Position numbers and translations under genes: made by a program. Below, one piece after another: positions 47,901 through 57,414 of a stretch of 64,000 nucleotides of DNA (within the stretch, counting starts at the first letter, position 1; each line of letters opens with the position of its first letter). This DNA is from Candidatus Electrothrix communis (lineage in GTDB: Bacteria > Desulfobacterota > Desulfobulbia > Desulfobulbales > Desulfobulbaceae), in assembly GCA_030644725.1 (NCBI GenBank), contig CP130629.1, forward strand, positions 2,334,795 through 2,398,794. Reading direction: 5' to 3'. The notes under the pieces were generated by a model. It ran no database searches. It saw only the letters and a list, made by a program, of their open reading frames with translations, and was not told the DNA's origin.

Positions 47901-49010
47901 CTGCAAGATAACCTCAGCCAGATTGGAGCGCTGGATCTCGGGCAGGGTGAATTCGTCACGGGAGAGATAATCTTCCTCACTGTACAGGCGGATGCAACGC
48001 CCCGGCCCCACCCGACCACAACGACCGGCCCGTTGATCGCAACTCGCCTTGGCAATACGGGCCACAGGGAGATGGGTGGTCCCGGCCCGTACATTATAAT
48101 GGGCAATGCGAGCGAGGCCGGTATCCACCACGCATTCTATGCCCGGCACGGTGATAGAGGTTTCTGCCACATTGGTGGCCACAATGATCTTACGTTGTGA
48201 CGAAGAGCGGAAGATGCGCCGCTGCTCCCCGCCCTGAAGTCGCCCGAACAGCGGCAGGATCAAGGCACGATCAGCCAATTCCTTGCGCAACAGACCCACA
48301 GTGTCCAGGATGTCGCGCTCCGTGGGGAGAAAGGCCAGGATATCCCCGCCGGGCCGGGCCATCAGCGTACAGATCTGGTCAGCAACCAGCCGATCGATAT
48401 CTTTAGTACTTTCATCATCCTCGTTATCCGGTGGACAATATTCAGTGGTGACCGGATAGGTGCGTCCTTCCACCTGAATAATCGGGGCATCGTGAAAATG
48501 CTTACTGAATTTCTCGGTGTCAATGGTGGCCGAGGCGATGATCAGCTTCAGGTCATGGCGGCGGGCCAACAATTGGTGGAGATAGCCGAGCAGGAAGTCG
48601 ATGTTCAGGCTGCGCTCATGGGCCTCGTCAATGATCAGGGTATCGTAGGCACGTAAGTCGCGGTCACCACCGGTCTCGGCCAGGAGAATCCCGTCGGTCA
48701 TGAACTTGATCCGGGTTGCCGGGCCGGTGCGATCCTGAAAACGAATCTTGGAACCCACCATCCGAGCCTTCCCCAGCTCCTCCTGGACCCGCTCAGTGAC
48801 CGACAGGGCGGCAATACGACGGGGCTGGGTGCAGCCGATCATGGCACCGTCCGCTGCCCGACCAGCTTCCAGACACATCTTGGGCAGCTGGGTGGTCTTT
48901 CCAGAGCCGGTATCACCAGCAATAACGATGATCTGTTGTTCCTGAATGGCCTGGACGATCTCGTCCTTGCGGGCGGTGATGGGCAGGTTGCTTGGGTAGT
49001 TGAGCTGCAT
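44997..49010 (-). CDS. hrpA: ATP-dependent RNA helicase HrpA with repeat-derived insertions
   Basis: 1337 residues, DEAH/RHA helicase. Motif I is AGDTGSGKTTQLPK, motif II IIDEAHERS, motif III IIASATIDTEKF, motif VI DQRAGRCGRVGPG; the C-terminal half matches the long HrpA-specific domain (GERLHYAF-type, FHELARHCDSVQQAI, LNRVLDLLAERRKTQ-like). Two stretches are foreign: near residues 490-524 (VCSPESPSDNGQ...GSAPTPSAG) and near 591-615 (VGARHAVPLPESKDSS). Both are encoded by GTAGGGGC palindromes that keep frame, so the gene is still open. Predicted role: RNA remodelling, for example rescue of stalled ribosomes as shown for E. coli HrpA. Confidence 0.93.
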   Translation of the reverse strand: MQLNYPSNLPITARKDEIVQAIQEQQIIVIAGDTGSGKTTQLPKMCLEAGRAADGAMIGCTQPRRIAALSVTERVQEELGKARMVGSKIRFQDRTGPATRIKFMTDGILLAETGGDRDLRAYDTLIIDEAHERSLNIDFLLGYLHQLLARRHDLKLIIASATIDTEKFSKHFHDAPIIQVEGRTYPVTTEYCPPDNEDDESTKDIDRLVADQICTLMARPGGDILAFLPTERDILDTVGLLRKELADRALILPLFGRLQGGEQRRIFRSSSQRKIIVATNVAETSITVPGIECVVDTGLARIAHYNVRAGTTHLPVARIAKASCDQRAGRCGRVGPGRCIRLYSEEDYLSRDEFTLPEIQRSNLAEVILQMLRLRLPEPRNFPFIDPPAPRAVNDGFRILRELGAIDSEHQLSQRGRIMARLPLDPRISRMIIEGADLGVLRETTIIAAALAIQDPRVQPPEKLEKARQAHRAFNYPGSDVLTLVNIWDACRGEPVCSPESPSDNGQKRRNNKGQTRGSAPTPSAGKLRRFCEVNFCSWQRMREWFDIYEQILRILKQHKEFDSALNRMGDSRWDETSVPYIMETSSLQNAVGARHAVPLPESKDSSVKTSAPTAPALVHQALTAGFLRNIALRKEKNTYQISGNREAVLFPGSGLYNKGGQWIVAADFVHTSQLFARMAASIEVEWLERLGGDLCKRSYADPHWQKKSGQVTALEKVTLFGLVIAADRRVNYGRVSKKTAVEAREIFIRDALIPGELSGKYPFLEHNLTLARQQAELEERLRRRGIMTDEQVLFEFYDQRLSEVYDRFTLNRFLSMKRKQSKPGEQGDGFLWMTEQDLCQSQPESDELYRFPKTLTTPQGELRLHYAFHPGQDDDGVTVDIPVSCCPALAPNLFEWIVPGLLEEKVVALLKGLPKRLRKLFVPLPDTAALLMDSLDLYQGSLYPALERLLLRHSQVTVTRADWQLDNLPPHLRMRFRLCDEQGKALYCTRDFHELARHCDSVQQAIRGGQGTKVEDLPERKNIQVWDFAEAPRPLPARDEHNRVTGLYYPALFLALSKGQEQQLCLRYIADPEQATRENKKGLRFLYGQHFSKEIKVITKECKAAVAGHTASWLSLAIKAGAGETKTLLLNCILDDLFQINGDLPDKASFEQVLADLRAQGVSRLAREKLNQVLDLLAERRKTQVALTQSRQRSGKSRNMDTARFAEYEGLLEGIVPSDFLARLSPAEASDRRRYLQALAKRVERAEHGPFKDTEKAKRVLPFAEQLRQLERKEAEQKAGGSIAAPCREAVARYRRMVEEFRISVFAPEIGTALPISEKRLKQQWQQVEESCRRVE
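47170..47237. repeat. Family B palindromes inside hrpA (site 2)
   Basis: GTAGGGGC begins at 47170 and again at 47210; the second forms a perfect palindrome with GTGCCGTGCCCCTAC up to 47237. The sequence is translated as part of HrpA. Confidence 0.8.
47446..47539. repeat. Family B palindromes inside hrpA (site 1)
   Basis: Two copies in opposite orientation, 47446-47471 and 47514-47539, bounded by GTAGGGGC and GCCCCTAC. They interrupt the region between the helicase core and the C-terminal domain of HrpA without breaking its frame. Confidence 0.8.
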
Positions 49011-49200
49011 GGGAAAGAGTGCGTTGCGTCCAGTTGATTTGACAGAGAAACGGTTCCGATTGTCACTTTACCCGATTCTCATCAAGGATGCAAAAGGGGG
49101 TTGGGTGGGGAGAAAAAAAGATCATGGCAACCGTCCACAATGGCGACCTTAAGCCAACGCCCTCACGGAAGCACCTGCTTATTGGCAATCAGGTGGGTAA

Positions 49201-49923
49201 TTACAGATCACCCAAAAACTCCCGTATCTCCTCATCCGTAGGTACAGAAACATTAGTAACCAGATACTCCTGCCGAAAAAATTTCTCCACCCGATTAAGC
49301 CGGTCAATACTCTCTTCAATCACCTTCCCCACCGCAACATCTATCGGCACAAGCACCTGCATGTAAAGACAAGCCGGTCGAAACTGCGCCTGCTCAACAA
49401 CCGAGCGATGCTCCTGACAGACCTTGTCCAGCCCCTCCCCTATCTCTCGCTGCTTTTCTTCTGCCGGAGCCTCTCCCCGAAAAACAAGCACGAAGACATA
49501 GCGCAACCGTTCTCCATCCCCGCCCAAGCCGGTTGAGATCAGGCCAACAGGCACATCAAGCAAGTCCGACTCTAGACGCATCCGGCATTCATACAAGGCA
49601 ATCCTGCTCCACTCAGCAAGGGCGGAATCAGGCCGGGCGCAGTATTGCCGCAGAAGCTGATAGGCTTCTGCCGTGCCCCAGCTGGCAAGCTGCGCCAGAA
49701 TGATCTTTTTTTCAGAGATCGGCATGGTACTGTCCAACAGCTCTTTCCCTTGACGAACCAGGATTGTGTAGTCAGGCTGAGGATCAATCCATTCCTGCTC
49801 AGTCATAAACTGCTCGTACAGTTCCTGATCAATTTCTTTATCCGTGACAATGAACTGGTCAGGAAGTATTTCAGAAAAGTCAATCGCCCCTTCCCCATTA
49901 TCGGAAAAATCTGGATCTTTCAT
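49201..49923 (-). CDS. Protein of unknown function
   Basis: 240 residues from the ATG at 49923, preceded by GAGGAGAG; the frame is open to 49962 but without a better start. Acidic and cytosolic-looking. The middle is helical (KKIILAQLASWGTAEAYQLLRQYCARP), the C-terminal half has beta-alpha pattern (LRYVFVLVFRGEAPAE). No family or motif recognised. It stands 190 bases from hrpA, on the same strand. Confidence 0.65.
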   Translation of the reverse strand: MKDPDFSDNGEGAIDFSEILPDQFIVTDKEIDQELYEQFMTEQEWIDPQPDYTILVRQGKELLDSTMPISEKKIILAQLASWGTAEAYQLLRQYCARPDSALAEWSRIALYECRMRLESDLLDVPVGLISTGLGGDGERLRYVFVLVFRGEAPAEEKQREIGEGLDKVCQEHRSVVEQAQFRPACLYMQVLVPIDVAVGKVIEESIDRLNRVEKFFRQEYLVTNVSVPTDEEIREFLGDL

Positions 49924-49960
49924 TTCTCTCTCCTCTACGTGAAAGTATTCGCCCTTTGCC

Positions 49961-50302
49961 ATGCCTTCGGGAAACCGGGCCGCTGTGTTTTACTGCTCCT
50001 TCTATGGCAACAGCACGAAAAACCTACCCATCGAAGCCTTGGAGCTGTATCGGACCGCACTTCGCTTAGACGAAAATAACACTGATCGAAAAGCCCTTGC
50101 CGGAGCCAGAAGAGCTGCGCAAAAAAAATACAACAAAGCGGCTCCCCTGCCCCAGCGCAGCATAGACGCTCTCGGTGATTTTTTCCCCAACAGGCATCCC
50201 GAAGATAACGATCAAAAGAAAGAACAGGGCAACACGGAAAGACACCGTGAGTTACTGGAAAGTTACGAATCAAAGAAGGGCGCTCACCGGGAAAAACGGT
50301 GA
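49961..50302 (+). other. Possible remnant of a TPR-type protein
   Basis: A 113-codon open frame whose front contains ALELYRTALRLDENNTDRKALAGARRA, similar to one TPR unit. There is no ribosome site and the start overlaps the divergent gene, so I treat it as a degenerate fragment or chance frame. The following 390 bases up to the tRNAs show nothing supported. Confidence 0.25.
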
Positions 50303-50691
50303 CCGTTGCTGTTAGATTATCATTCCATATCGTTGCAATACACAGAATAATTTAGGCAACGGAAGAAAATCTTTGAAAAAGGCAACTGAAGGAAACCAGA
50401 CACCGGGTTAAGGTCATTGAGTATTATTTCAAGTAAACGGCGTCTGGCCCCTTCAGTCGTCTTACTTTAGAGATTTACCATACAGTAAAATTTTGTCAAT
50501 ATTTTTTATGAGTTCAAACTATATTACGGTTTCTCTTTCGCAGCAAGATCAGACTATGCCAAATGGAGCACGCGCCTACTGGCGGAGCTGATTGTCAAAC
50601 TATTTTTGGAGAAAAAGCCCACCAAGGAAACAGGAAACCCGACAAACAAAAAAAGGGACTTACCATTTTCATGGTAAGTCCCTCGAATTAC

Positions 50692-50768
50692 TGGCGGGGC
50701 CGACGAGACTCGAACTCGCGACCTCCGGCGTGACAGGCCGGCATTCTAACCAACTGAACTACGACCCC
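50692..50768 (-). tRNA. tRNA-Asp (GUC)
   Basis: 77 bases including an encoded CCA. The acceptor stem GGGGTCG pairs with CGGCCCC, the anticodon stem-loop is CCGGC-CTGTCAC-GCCGG, and the T-loop GTTCGAG is intact. Confidence 0.95.
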
Positions 50769-50777
50769 TTAGTAATT

Positions 50778-50853
50778 TGGTGGGCGAAACAGGGCTCGAA
50801 CCTGTGACCCTCGGCTTGTAAGGCCGATGCTCTCCCAGCTGAGCTATTCGCCC
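50778..50853 (-). tRNA. tRNA-Val (UAC)
   Basis: 76 bases with CCA. The acceptor GGGCGAA pairs with TTCGCCC and the anticodon loop is CTTACAA. It lies 9 bases upstream of tRNA-Asp and is presumably transcribed with it. Confidence 0.95.
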
Positions 50854-50985
50854 CAAATCGTTGAGCCATTTATATCATTTCTTACCTTTCCCGTCAAGTA
50901 TAAAAATGCATTTAAAATGCCCAAAAACACAAAATGACCTTTTATCAAAAAGATAAAACATTCTTTTTAATACTGAACGCAACAG

Positions 50986-53388
50986 TTATTGCTGTACCGT
51001 TGTATTATGGGCTGACAACGCGACATTTTTCAAGATACTTTCCAGCGAGACGTCTTTGAAAAGCTGCTCTCCTTTAGGCAGAATCAAGGCCCTGATCAAC
51101 ACCTCATCAACATGGTCAACAAAGGTAATATCAAGACTCTCTCGGATTCTCGCAGGGACCTCTTCCAGATCCCTTCTATTTTCACCAGGAAGGAGAATAT
51201 GGGTAATATTTCCTCGCTTGGCGGCCAGTAATTTTTCTGTCAGGCCGCCAATGGGTAGAACTCTGCCGCGCAGGGTAATTTCACCTGTCATGGCCAGATG
51301 ACGATCAACAGGGTATTTCAGCAGTGCAGAAACAATGGAGGTGGCCATAGTAATTCCGGCAGAAGGTCCGTCCTTAGGGATTGCTCCTTCCGGAACATGA
51401 ACATGGATATCCAATTGCTGATAAAAATCCGTATCCAACCCCAGCCGCATGGAACGAGAACGGACATAGGACAGAGCAGCCTGTGCCGACTCCTGCATGA
51501 CATCCCCCAGCTTGCCGGTCACTGTCATCTTGCCGGTACCGGGCATCAACACCGACTCAATCTGTAACAGCTCGCCACCGACCTCTGTCCAGGCCAGGCC
51601 GGTTACCAAGCCAATGGCGTGCCGCGCTTCGGCCAGCCCGAATCTGTACTTGGGCACCCCGAGATACTCGCCCACAGACTGATCCGAGAGCTGGTATTTT
51701 CGAGTGGGTTCCTTCTTTTTTAAACGATCACGAGCGATCTTGCGACAGACAGCAGCAAGGGTTCGTTCCAGGTTACGGACGCCAGCTTCACGGGTGTAGC
51801 GTCGGACGATCTCCAGCACGGCCTCCTTGGTAAATTGAATATCATCCTCTGCAAAGCCGTTCAGCCCCAACTGTTTAGGAGCAAGAAATCGCTCAGCAAT
51901 CTCCAATTTATCCTCTTCCGTATAACCGTTCAGGCGGATGATCTCCATTCTATCCTGCAAAGGCAGCGGAATACCGTGTAGATTATTGGCTGTGGCGATA
52001 AAAAACACCTCGGATAAATCATAATCAAGATCAAGATAATGATCATTAAAGGCGTAATTCTGCTCCGGGTCCAGCACCTCCAGCAGCGCAGATGAGGGAT
52101 CGCCGCGAAAATCAACGCTCATTTTGTCCACTTCATCAAGGCAGAAAACCGGATTGATCACCTCTGCCTTTTGCATGGCATGGATAATCTTGCCGGGCAT
52201 GGCTCCGATATAGGTTCGCCGATGCCCTCGAATTTCGGCTTCATCCCGTACCCCGCCCAGAGATAGGCGAACAAACTTGCGGTTCATGGCCCTGGCAATG
52301 GATTTACAAACAGAGGTCTTTCCCACGCCAGGAGGACCAACCAAACACAAGATCGGCCCCTTGAGCTTCTCCACCTGCGTCTGCACGGCAAGATATTCGA
52401 GAATGCGCTCTTTCGGCTTTTTCAGTCCATAATGATCCTGATTGAGGATATCCTCAGCCTCATCAATATCAATGGAAACCTCTTCTTTCTCCACCCAAGG
52501 CAGGCTGATAATCGTCTCAAGATAATTACGGACCACAGTGGTTTCCGCAGACATCGGCGGCATGGCCCGAAGTTTGCTTAACTCTCTGTCTGCTTTTTCC
52601 TGCACCGACTCAGGAAGCTCCTTTTCCTTCAAGGTCTCCTGGAGCTCATCAAGATCATCTCCACCGTGCCCTATCTCGGTCTGAATTTCTTTGACCTTCT
52701 CGTTGAGATAATAATGGCGCTGGCTCTCGTTCATCTTTTTCTTGACCCGGATATCAATGCTCTTTTCAAGCTCGTGCTGCTCCAACTCCCGGTACAGGAT
52801 CTCCAACACCCGACGGATACGATCCGGCAGATCAAGAATTTCGAGAATATCCTGTTTTTCCTCGGTCCCAAGGCGCAAATGCGAGCAGATCAAATCAACC
52901 CGCAGGCCGGGATTTTCCAAGGCAGCAACCGACTTGAGCACCTCAGGTGGAATATTTTTCACAATCTTGGCGTAGCGCTCAAAGACCTGTTTTAGCTCAC
53001 GACTGTACACGGGCAGCTCAATGCTCTCGGTATGCTGATCCTCTGCATACCTCACATCGGCGTGAAAAAATTCCTCGTCTTCACTATATGCCTCCACGAT
53101 TGCTCTACGTTTGCCCTCAATCAGAGCCTTGACGGTGCCGTCAGGCAGGCGCAACAGCTGCATGACAGAGGCAAGCACGCCGCACTGGTATAAATGATCT
53201 GGCCTGGGCTCTTCAACGCTGGCATCCTTTTGGGTGACCAAAAAAATCAACGAGCGCTCCTTCATGGCATATTCCAAGGCACGGGCAGATTTTTTTCGAC
53301 CCACAACCAATGGAGCAACCATACTGGGAAAAATAACTACATCCCTCAGGGGCATGACTGGATATTGTGTTACATCGGAATCAAACAT
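50986..53388 (-). CDS. lon: ATP-dependent protease Lon
   Basis: 800 residues from the ATG at 53388. N-terminal LON substrate domain ([22 protein letters not shown]), AAA+ domain with Walker [11 protein letters not shown] and Walker [11 protein letters not shown], and a C-terminal protease domain with the Ser-Lys dyad: Ser in [12 protein letters not shown] and Lys in [13 protein letters not shown]. It degrades damaged and regulatory proteins in the cytosol. It lies 200 bases downstream of clpX in the usual tig-clpP-clpX-lon order. No good ribosome site is seen. Confidence 0.96.
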   Translation of the reverse strand: MFDSDVTQYPVMPLRDVVIFPSMVAPLVVGRKKSARALEYAMKERSLIFLVTQKDASVEEPRPDHLYQCGVLASVMQLLRLPDGTVKALIEGKRRAIVEAYSEDEEFFHADVRYAEDQHTESIELPVYSRELKQVFERYAKIVKNIPPEVLKSVAALENPGLRVDLICSHLRLGTEEKQDILEILDLPDRIRRVLEILYRELEQHELEKSIDIRVKKKMNESQRHYYLNEKVKEIQTEIGHGGDDLDELQETLKEKELPESVQEKADRELSKLRAMPPMSAETTVVRNYLETIISLPWVEKEEVSIDIDEAEDILNQDHYGLKKPKERILEYLAVQTQVEKLKGPILCLVGPPGVGKTSVCKSIARAMNRKFVRLSLGGVRDEAEIRGHRRTYIGAMPGKIIHAMQKAEVINPVFCLDEVDKMSVDFRGDPSSALLEVLDPEQNYAFNDHYLDLDYDLSEVFFIATANNLHGIPLPLQDRMEIIRLNGYTEEDKLEIAERFLAPKQLGLNGFAEDDIQFTKEAVLEIVRRYTREAGVRNLERTLAAVCRKIARDRLKKKEPTRKYQLSDQSVGEYLGVPKYRFGLAEARHAIGLVTGLAWTEVGGELLQIESVLMPGTGKMTVTGKLGDVMQESAQAALSYVRSRSMRLGLDTDFYQQLDIHVHVPEGAIPKDGPSAGITMATSIVSALLKYPVDRHLAMTGEITLRGRVLPIGGLTEKLLAAKRGNITHILLPGENRRDLEEVPARIRESLDITFVDHVDEVLIRALILPKGEQLFKDVSLESILKNVALSAHNTTVQQ

Positions 53389-53588
53389 AATTAAAGGCAA
53401 CCAAGGAAGGGCAGGAGAGAAAAGAGGTGCAAAAAAGTGCAAAGGGGAGAAGTGGCCTTCTCCCCGTCATATTCGCACCCGGTTACAGGTCAGTTTTTTT
53501 ATATGAAAGTATCGTCGCCCCCTTTGGAGTCGCTCGGTTAACTATCATATTTTTTGCTCTCCCTCCCCAGAGGGGAGGAATGGGTATT

Positions 53589-54860
53589 TTAGGCGGTTTT
53601 CTTCTCTTCCGCATCATAGAGAATAACAGGATACTCGCCGTCAGCGATGACCTGTTCGTTAATCACACATTCAACAGCATCTTCATCGGAAGGAAGCTCA
53701 TACATCACATCAAGCATGGCTGTTTCCATGACCGAACGTAAGCCGCGTGCTCCCGAATTACGGGACATTGCCTTGCGGGCCGCCTCGTTCAGCGCACCTT
53801 CAGTAAAGCGAAGCGTAACGCCTTCCAACTCAAACAGCTTCATGTACTGCTTGGTCAAGGCATTTTTCGGTTCCTTAAGGATGCGCACCAGATCCTCTTC
53901 CGCCAGCTCCTTCATCGGGGCGATAACCGGCAAGCGCCCCAACAGCTCAGGAATCAAACCGAACTTCAGCAGATCTTCCGGCTGCACCTCGGTCAATAAT
54001 TCGCCCACGCTCTTTTCCGGACCTGTTTCAATATTGGCTCCAAAACCGATGGCCTTGGTTCCAGCGCGGCGCTTAATCACTCGATCCAGCCCGACAAAGG
54101 CACCGCCGACAATAAAGAGAATATTGGTGGTATCTATCTTAATCAAATCCTGCTGGGGATGCTTTCGTCCACCCTTGGGAGGAATGGAAGCTACTGTACC
54201 TTCAATGATCTTGAGCAGAGCCTGCTGCACGCCCTCCCCAGAGACATCGCGGGTCAGCGAGGCGGAATCAGATTTACGGGCGATCTTGTCGATCTCATCA
54301 ATATAGACAATCCCGTGCTGAGCCCGTTCAATATCATCATCCGCAGCTTGCAGCAGATTCACCAAAATATTTTCAGTATCGTCACCGACATATCCTGCTT
54401 CGGTCAATGTCGTGGCGTCGGCGATGGTAAAGGGCACATTAAGCACTCTGGCCAGAGTTTGAGCCAGCAGAGTCTTACCGCTCCCGGTGGGACCAATGAG
54501 GATGATATTGGATTTCTGAATCTCCACATCGTCAAGGATTCCTTCTGGGCGTTTTTCTGTCCTCTTGTAATGGTTATGCACAGCCACGGATAATACACGC
54601 TTGGCAAAATCCTGACCGATCACATAATCATCCAGATGCGCATGAATTTCCTTGGGTTTCAGCGCAGCAGGAGAAGGAGCCTCAACAACCTCGCCCTCCC
54701 CTTCGCTCTGCTCTTTGACCATACCGTTACAAAGTTCTATACATTTATCACAGATATAGACATCCGGACCGGCGATCAGGTTTTCCACCTCTCCCTGCGC
54801 CCGGCCACAGAAGGAACAGGTACAGACCTCGGCAGAGTCGCCTGAAACTTCGTCACTCAT
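53589..54860 (-). CDS. clpX: Clp protease ATP-binding subunit ClpX
   Basis: 423 residues. The N-terminal zinc finger is CSFCGRAQ ... CDKCIELC, Walker A is GPTGSGKT, Walker B is [10 protein letters not shown], and the pore and ClpP-binding loops occur at GYVGDD and IGFGA. It unfolds substrates and feeds them to ClpP. Its ATG overlaps the clpP stop by one base, so translation is coupled. Confidence 0.97.
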   Translation of the reverse strand: MSDEVSGDSAEVCTCSFCGRAQGEVENLIAGPDVYICDKCIELCNGMVKEQSEGEGEVVEAPSPAALKPKEIHAHLDDYVIGQDFAKRVLSVAVHNHYKRTEKRPEGILDDVEIQKSNIILIGPTGSGKTLLAQTLARVLNVPFTIADATTLTEAGYVGDDTENILVNLLQAADDDIERAQHGIVYIDEIDKIARKSDSASLTRDVSGEGVQQALLKIIEGTVASIPPKGGRKHPQQDLIKIDTTNILFIVGGAFVGLDRVIKRRAGTKAIGFGANIETGPEKSVGELLTEVQPEDLLKFGLIPELLGRLPVIAPMKELAEEDLVRILKEPKNALTKQYMKLFELEGVTLRFTEGALNEAARKAMSRNSGARGLRSVMETAMLDVMYELPSDEDAVECVINEQVIADGEYPVILYDAEEKKTA

Positions 54861-55462
54861 TACGCATCCTCCTTGGTATCCTCACGGCGTACCAGCACCT
54901 TGTCGATCAGACCGTATTTTACAGCCTCATCGGCGCTCATAAAATTATCCCGCTCTGTGTCCTTTTCAATCTTCTTCACCGAGTTGCCAGTATGCTGGGA
55001 CAACAGTCTGTTCAGATCGCTCCGCATCCGCAGAATCTCTTTAGCGTGGATATCGATATCCGTGGCCTGCCCCTGAAACCCACCCAGCGGCTGATGGATC
55101 ATGATCCGAGAATTCGGCAAAGCAAAGCGTTTTCCCTCTGCCCCGGCGGCCAGCAAAAAAGCTCCCATAGATGCAGCCTGTCCCATACAGAGAGTTGCCA
55201 CATCGCAGTTGATATACTGCATGGTGTCATAAATGGCCATACCGGCCGTCACCACGCCGCCCGGCGAATTAATATAAAAAGTGATATCCTTCTCAGGATC
55301 ATCGGCCTCAAGAAAAAGGAGCTGAGCCACAATCACACTGGCAACGTCATCGTTCACGGGTGTACCGAGAAAAACAATCCGTTCCCTGAGCAGGCGCGAA
55401 TAAATATCAAAAGCCCGCTCACCTCGCGGACTTTGTTCAACAACCATTGGAACTAGGTTCAT
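54860..55462 (-). CDS. clpP: Clp protease proteolytic subunit ClpP
   Basis: 200 residues, serine peptidase S14. The catalytic Ser is in [14 protein letters not shown], His in [10 protein letters not shown] and Asp in [12 protein letters not shown]. It forms the tetradecameric chamber with ClpX. A terminator-like hairpin separates it from tig. Confidence 0.97.
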   Translation of the reverse strand: MNLVPMVVEQSPRGERAFDIYSRLLRERIVFLGTPVNDDVASVIVAQLLFLEADDPEKDITFYINSPGGVVTAGMAIYDTMQYINCDVATLCMGQAASMGAFLLAAGAEGKRFALPNSRIMIHQPLGGFQGQATDIDIHAKEILRMRSDLNRLLSQHTGNSVKKIEKDTERDNFMSADEAVKYGLIDKVLVRREDTKEDA

Positions 55463-55480
55463 AATCTCTCCTCCTCAAAA

Positions 55481-55511
55481 CAAAAACCGGACAGAACGGA
55501 ATCCTGTCCGG
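55481..55511 (-). terminator. Hairpin terminator between tig and clpP
   Basis: CCGGACAG (55487-55494) pairs with CTGTCCGG (55504-55511). On the minus strand the stem is followed by TTTTTG and TTTT, so tig transcripts can end here or be attenuated before clpP. Confidence 0.8.
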
Positions 55512-55558
55512 CTGCCTTGTAATAAATACGCCCTTCAGATTGACCAAGAAGGAGCTTG

Positions 55559-56898
55559 TTACGCGTCCTGGGTTGCCTCTTCTCCGGCCTCTCCAGCCTC
55601 TTCGGCTCCTGCCGCAACTTCGACAAGACTTGCAGAATTTCGCAGGAAGTTAAGGATCTTCTCGTTCAGCAGCTCCGCCATAAAAGGCATCAGCTCTTCA
55701 CGCTTTTTGAAGTAGCCTTTCACATTCTCAACAGTCATATTATACTCATCAGCAATGCGACTGTAGCCCTGCTCAAGATCTTCATCCGTCAGGGTGATTT
55801 CTTCAAGCTCTGCAACTTTTTTCAGGAGAAAATCGCCTCGAACTCGTTTTTCAGCCGCTTCACGGTGATGCTCAACCAGTTGCTCTTTGTTGATTCCGGC
55901 AGACTCCAAAGTCTGGCCTGCCCGCTTCAGATTTTCCTCAGTCTGCTTGATCATCTCCTGAATCTCAAAAGCAACCGTTCTTTGAGGAATAGGAAATTCA
56001 TTCATCTCAAGCAGCTTCTGCATAATGCGATCATTCAAATCACCCTCAAGGGCTGATTCCTTCTCTTCTTTCAGCTCCGAAGAGGTAGCGGCCTGCAAGT
56101 CAGCAAAAGTTTCATATTTCTCATCAATATCTTTGGCAAACTCATCATCCAGTTCAGGCTTGATTCGCTCTTTGATGTCTTTGACATCCACCTTGAACTC
56201 AATGGTCTTACCGGCCATAACCGGGTTCTGGAAATCAGCGGGGAAGTCGCTCTCGTAAAGAATGGTCTCACCTTTTTTGACGCCGACCAGTCGTTCTTCA
56301 AAATCTTCCCCTAAATAACCGGTTCCCATATCAACGGAAAAATTCTCGTTGCGCACTTCTTTCAGGGCTTTTTCTTCATGGAATCCCTGAAAATCAATGG
56401 TCACGATATCGTCCATAGCGATCCCATGATCGTCTTCCGCAGAACGAAGGACGGCCTTGCTCCGTTGAAGTTCCGCAATCTTTTTCTCCACCTCGGCATC
56501 GGTGACATCGCTGTTGGGCTTTTCAATCTCCAGCCCCTTATATTGCTGGAGCTCAAACTCAGGTTTTACCTCCACCATAGCAACATAGGTAAAGCTGCCG
56601 TCATCGGCGAATGTGGTCTCCCGAATTTCGGGATGCACAATGACGTCGATTTTCTTTTCTTCGATCGCATCAAAATAGGTATCCTGCACCAATTTTTCTG
56701 CAACTTCCGGCTCAACCCGATCTTTATAACTCTTCTTCAGGATAGACATCGGTGCCTTGCCCCGACGGAAGCCTTTGAGTGCAACTTCTTTTTCAGCTCG
56801 TTATATTTTTTATCAAGCTCCTTACCCACATCCTCCGCAGGCAGGGTAACAGTTACCTTCCGGGCCAGCTCGCTTACTTCTTCAATCGCAACATCCAT
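55559..56898 (-). pseudogene. tig: Trigger factor, one apparent frameshift
   Basis: Ribosome-bound chaperone and peptidyl-prolyl isomerase. The frame from the ATG at 56898 encodes the ribosome-binding domain (MDVAIEEVSELARKVTVTLPA) up to ELKK, where a run of five bases at 56789-56793 shifts it; adding one base restores EVALKGFRRGKAP and joins the remaining 396 residues (FKBP-like part VTIDFQGF ... LGEDFEERLVG and the helical C-terminus). The signature GFRRGKAP lies directly after the break. The whole repaired protein has 446 residues, the normal length. A homopolymer error is the likely cause. Confidence 0.9.
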
Positions 56899-57056
56899 CG
56901 ACTCAAGTTCCTTTTATCCTTTTTGCCTGCATCGGGCAGATTTATTCGTTCCCGGCCGGGAGCCTCTGTAACGTCCACAGCTCTCTTGCCATCACTCTTA
57001 TCCATTAACACTCAGATCAAAACAAATTATAATCACTATTATCTATAAATAAATTA

Positions 57057-57142
57057 TGGTGCGAAAGGGGGGAGTCGAACCCCCATGCACGAAGTGCGCT
57101 GGATCCTAAATCCAGTGCGTCTACCAATTCCGCCACTCTCGC
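57057..57142 (-). tRNA. tRNA-Leu (UAG)
   Basis: 86 bases with CCA and a long variable arm. The acceptor GCGAGAG pairs with CTTTCGC, and the anticodon loop ATTTAGG gives UAG. Confidence 0.95.
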
Positions 57143-57209
57143 ACGCATCAAACCTATAGTAATAATCAATGCAACGCTCTTCGTCAAGGGAGGGTTGTGC
57201 AAAAAAATA

Positions 57210-57234
57210 GGGACGTTTCGCGAAACGCCCCTAC
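57210..57234. repeat. Dispersed palindrome, family B
   Basis: GGGACGTTTCG / CGAAACGCCCC followed by CTAC, in the gap between tRNA-Leu and the collagen-like gene. The rest of that gap shows no gene. Confidence 0.65.
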
Positions 57235-57414
57235 AGAACCAACTGCGTACCTTTCTCCTGCAAACCTAAAAACGAAAGTGGACAGTCATTTTTCAGATTG
57301 TCTGATTTCGTTGCACTCAATCAAGGCCTACAGAACTGCGCTATAAAAAAATTCGACCGCACGCTACGCGATGCGGTCGTAAAGTGACAAAGATGATAAA
57401 TATATCAAAGAGTC

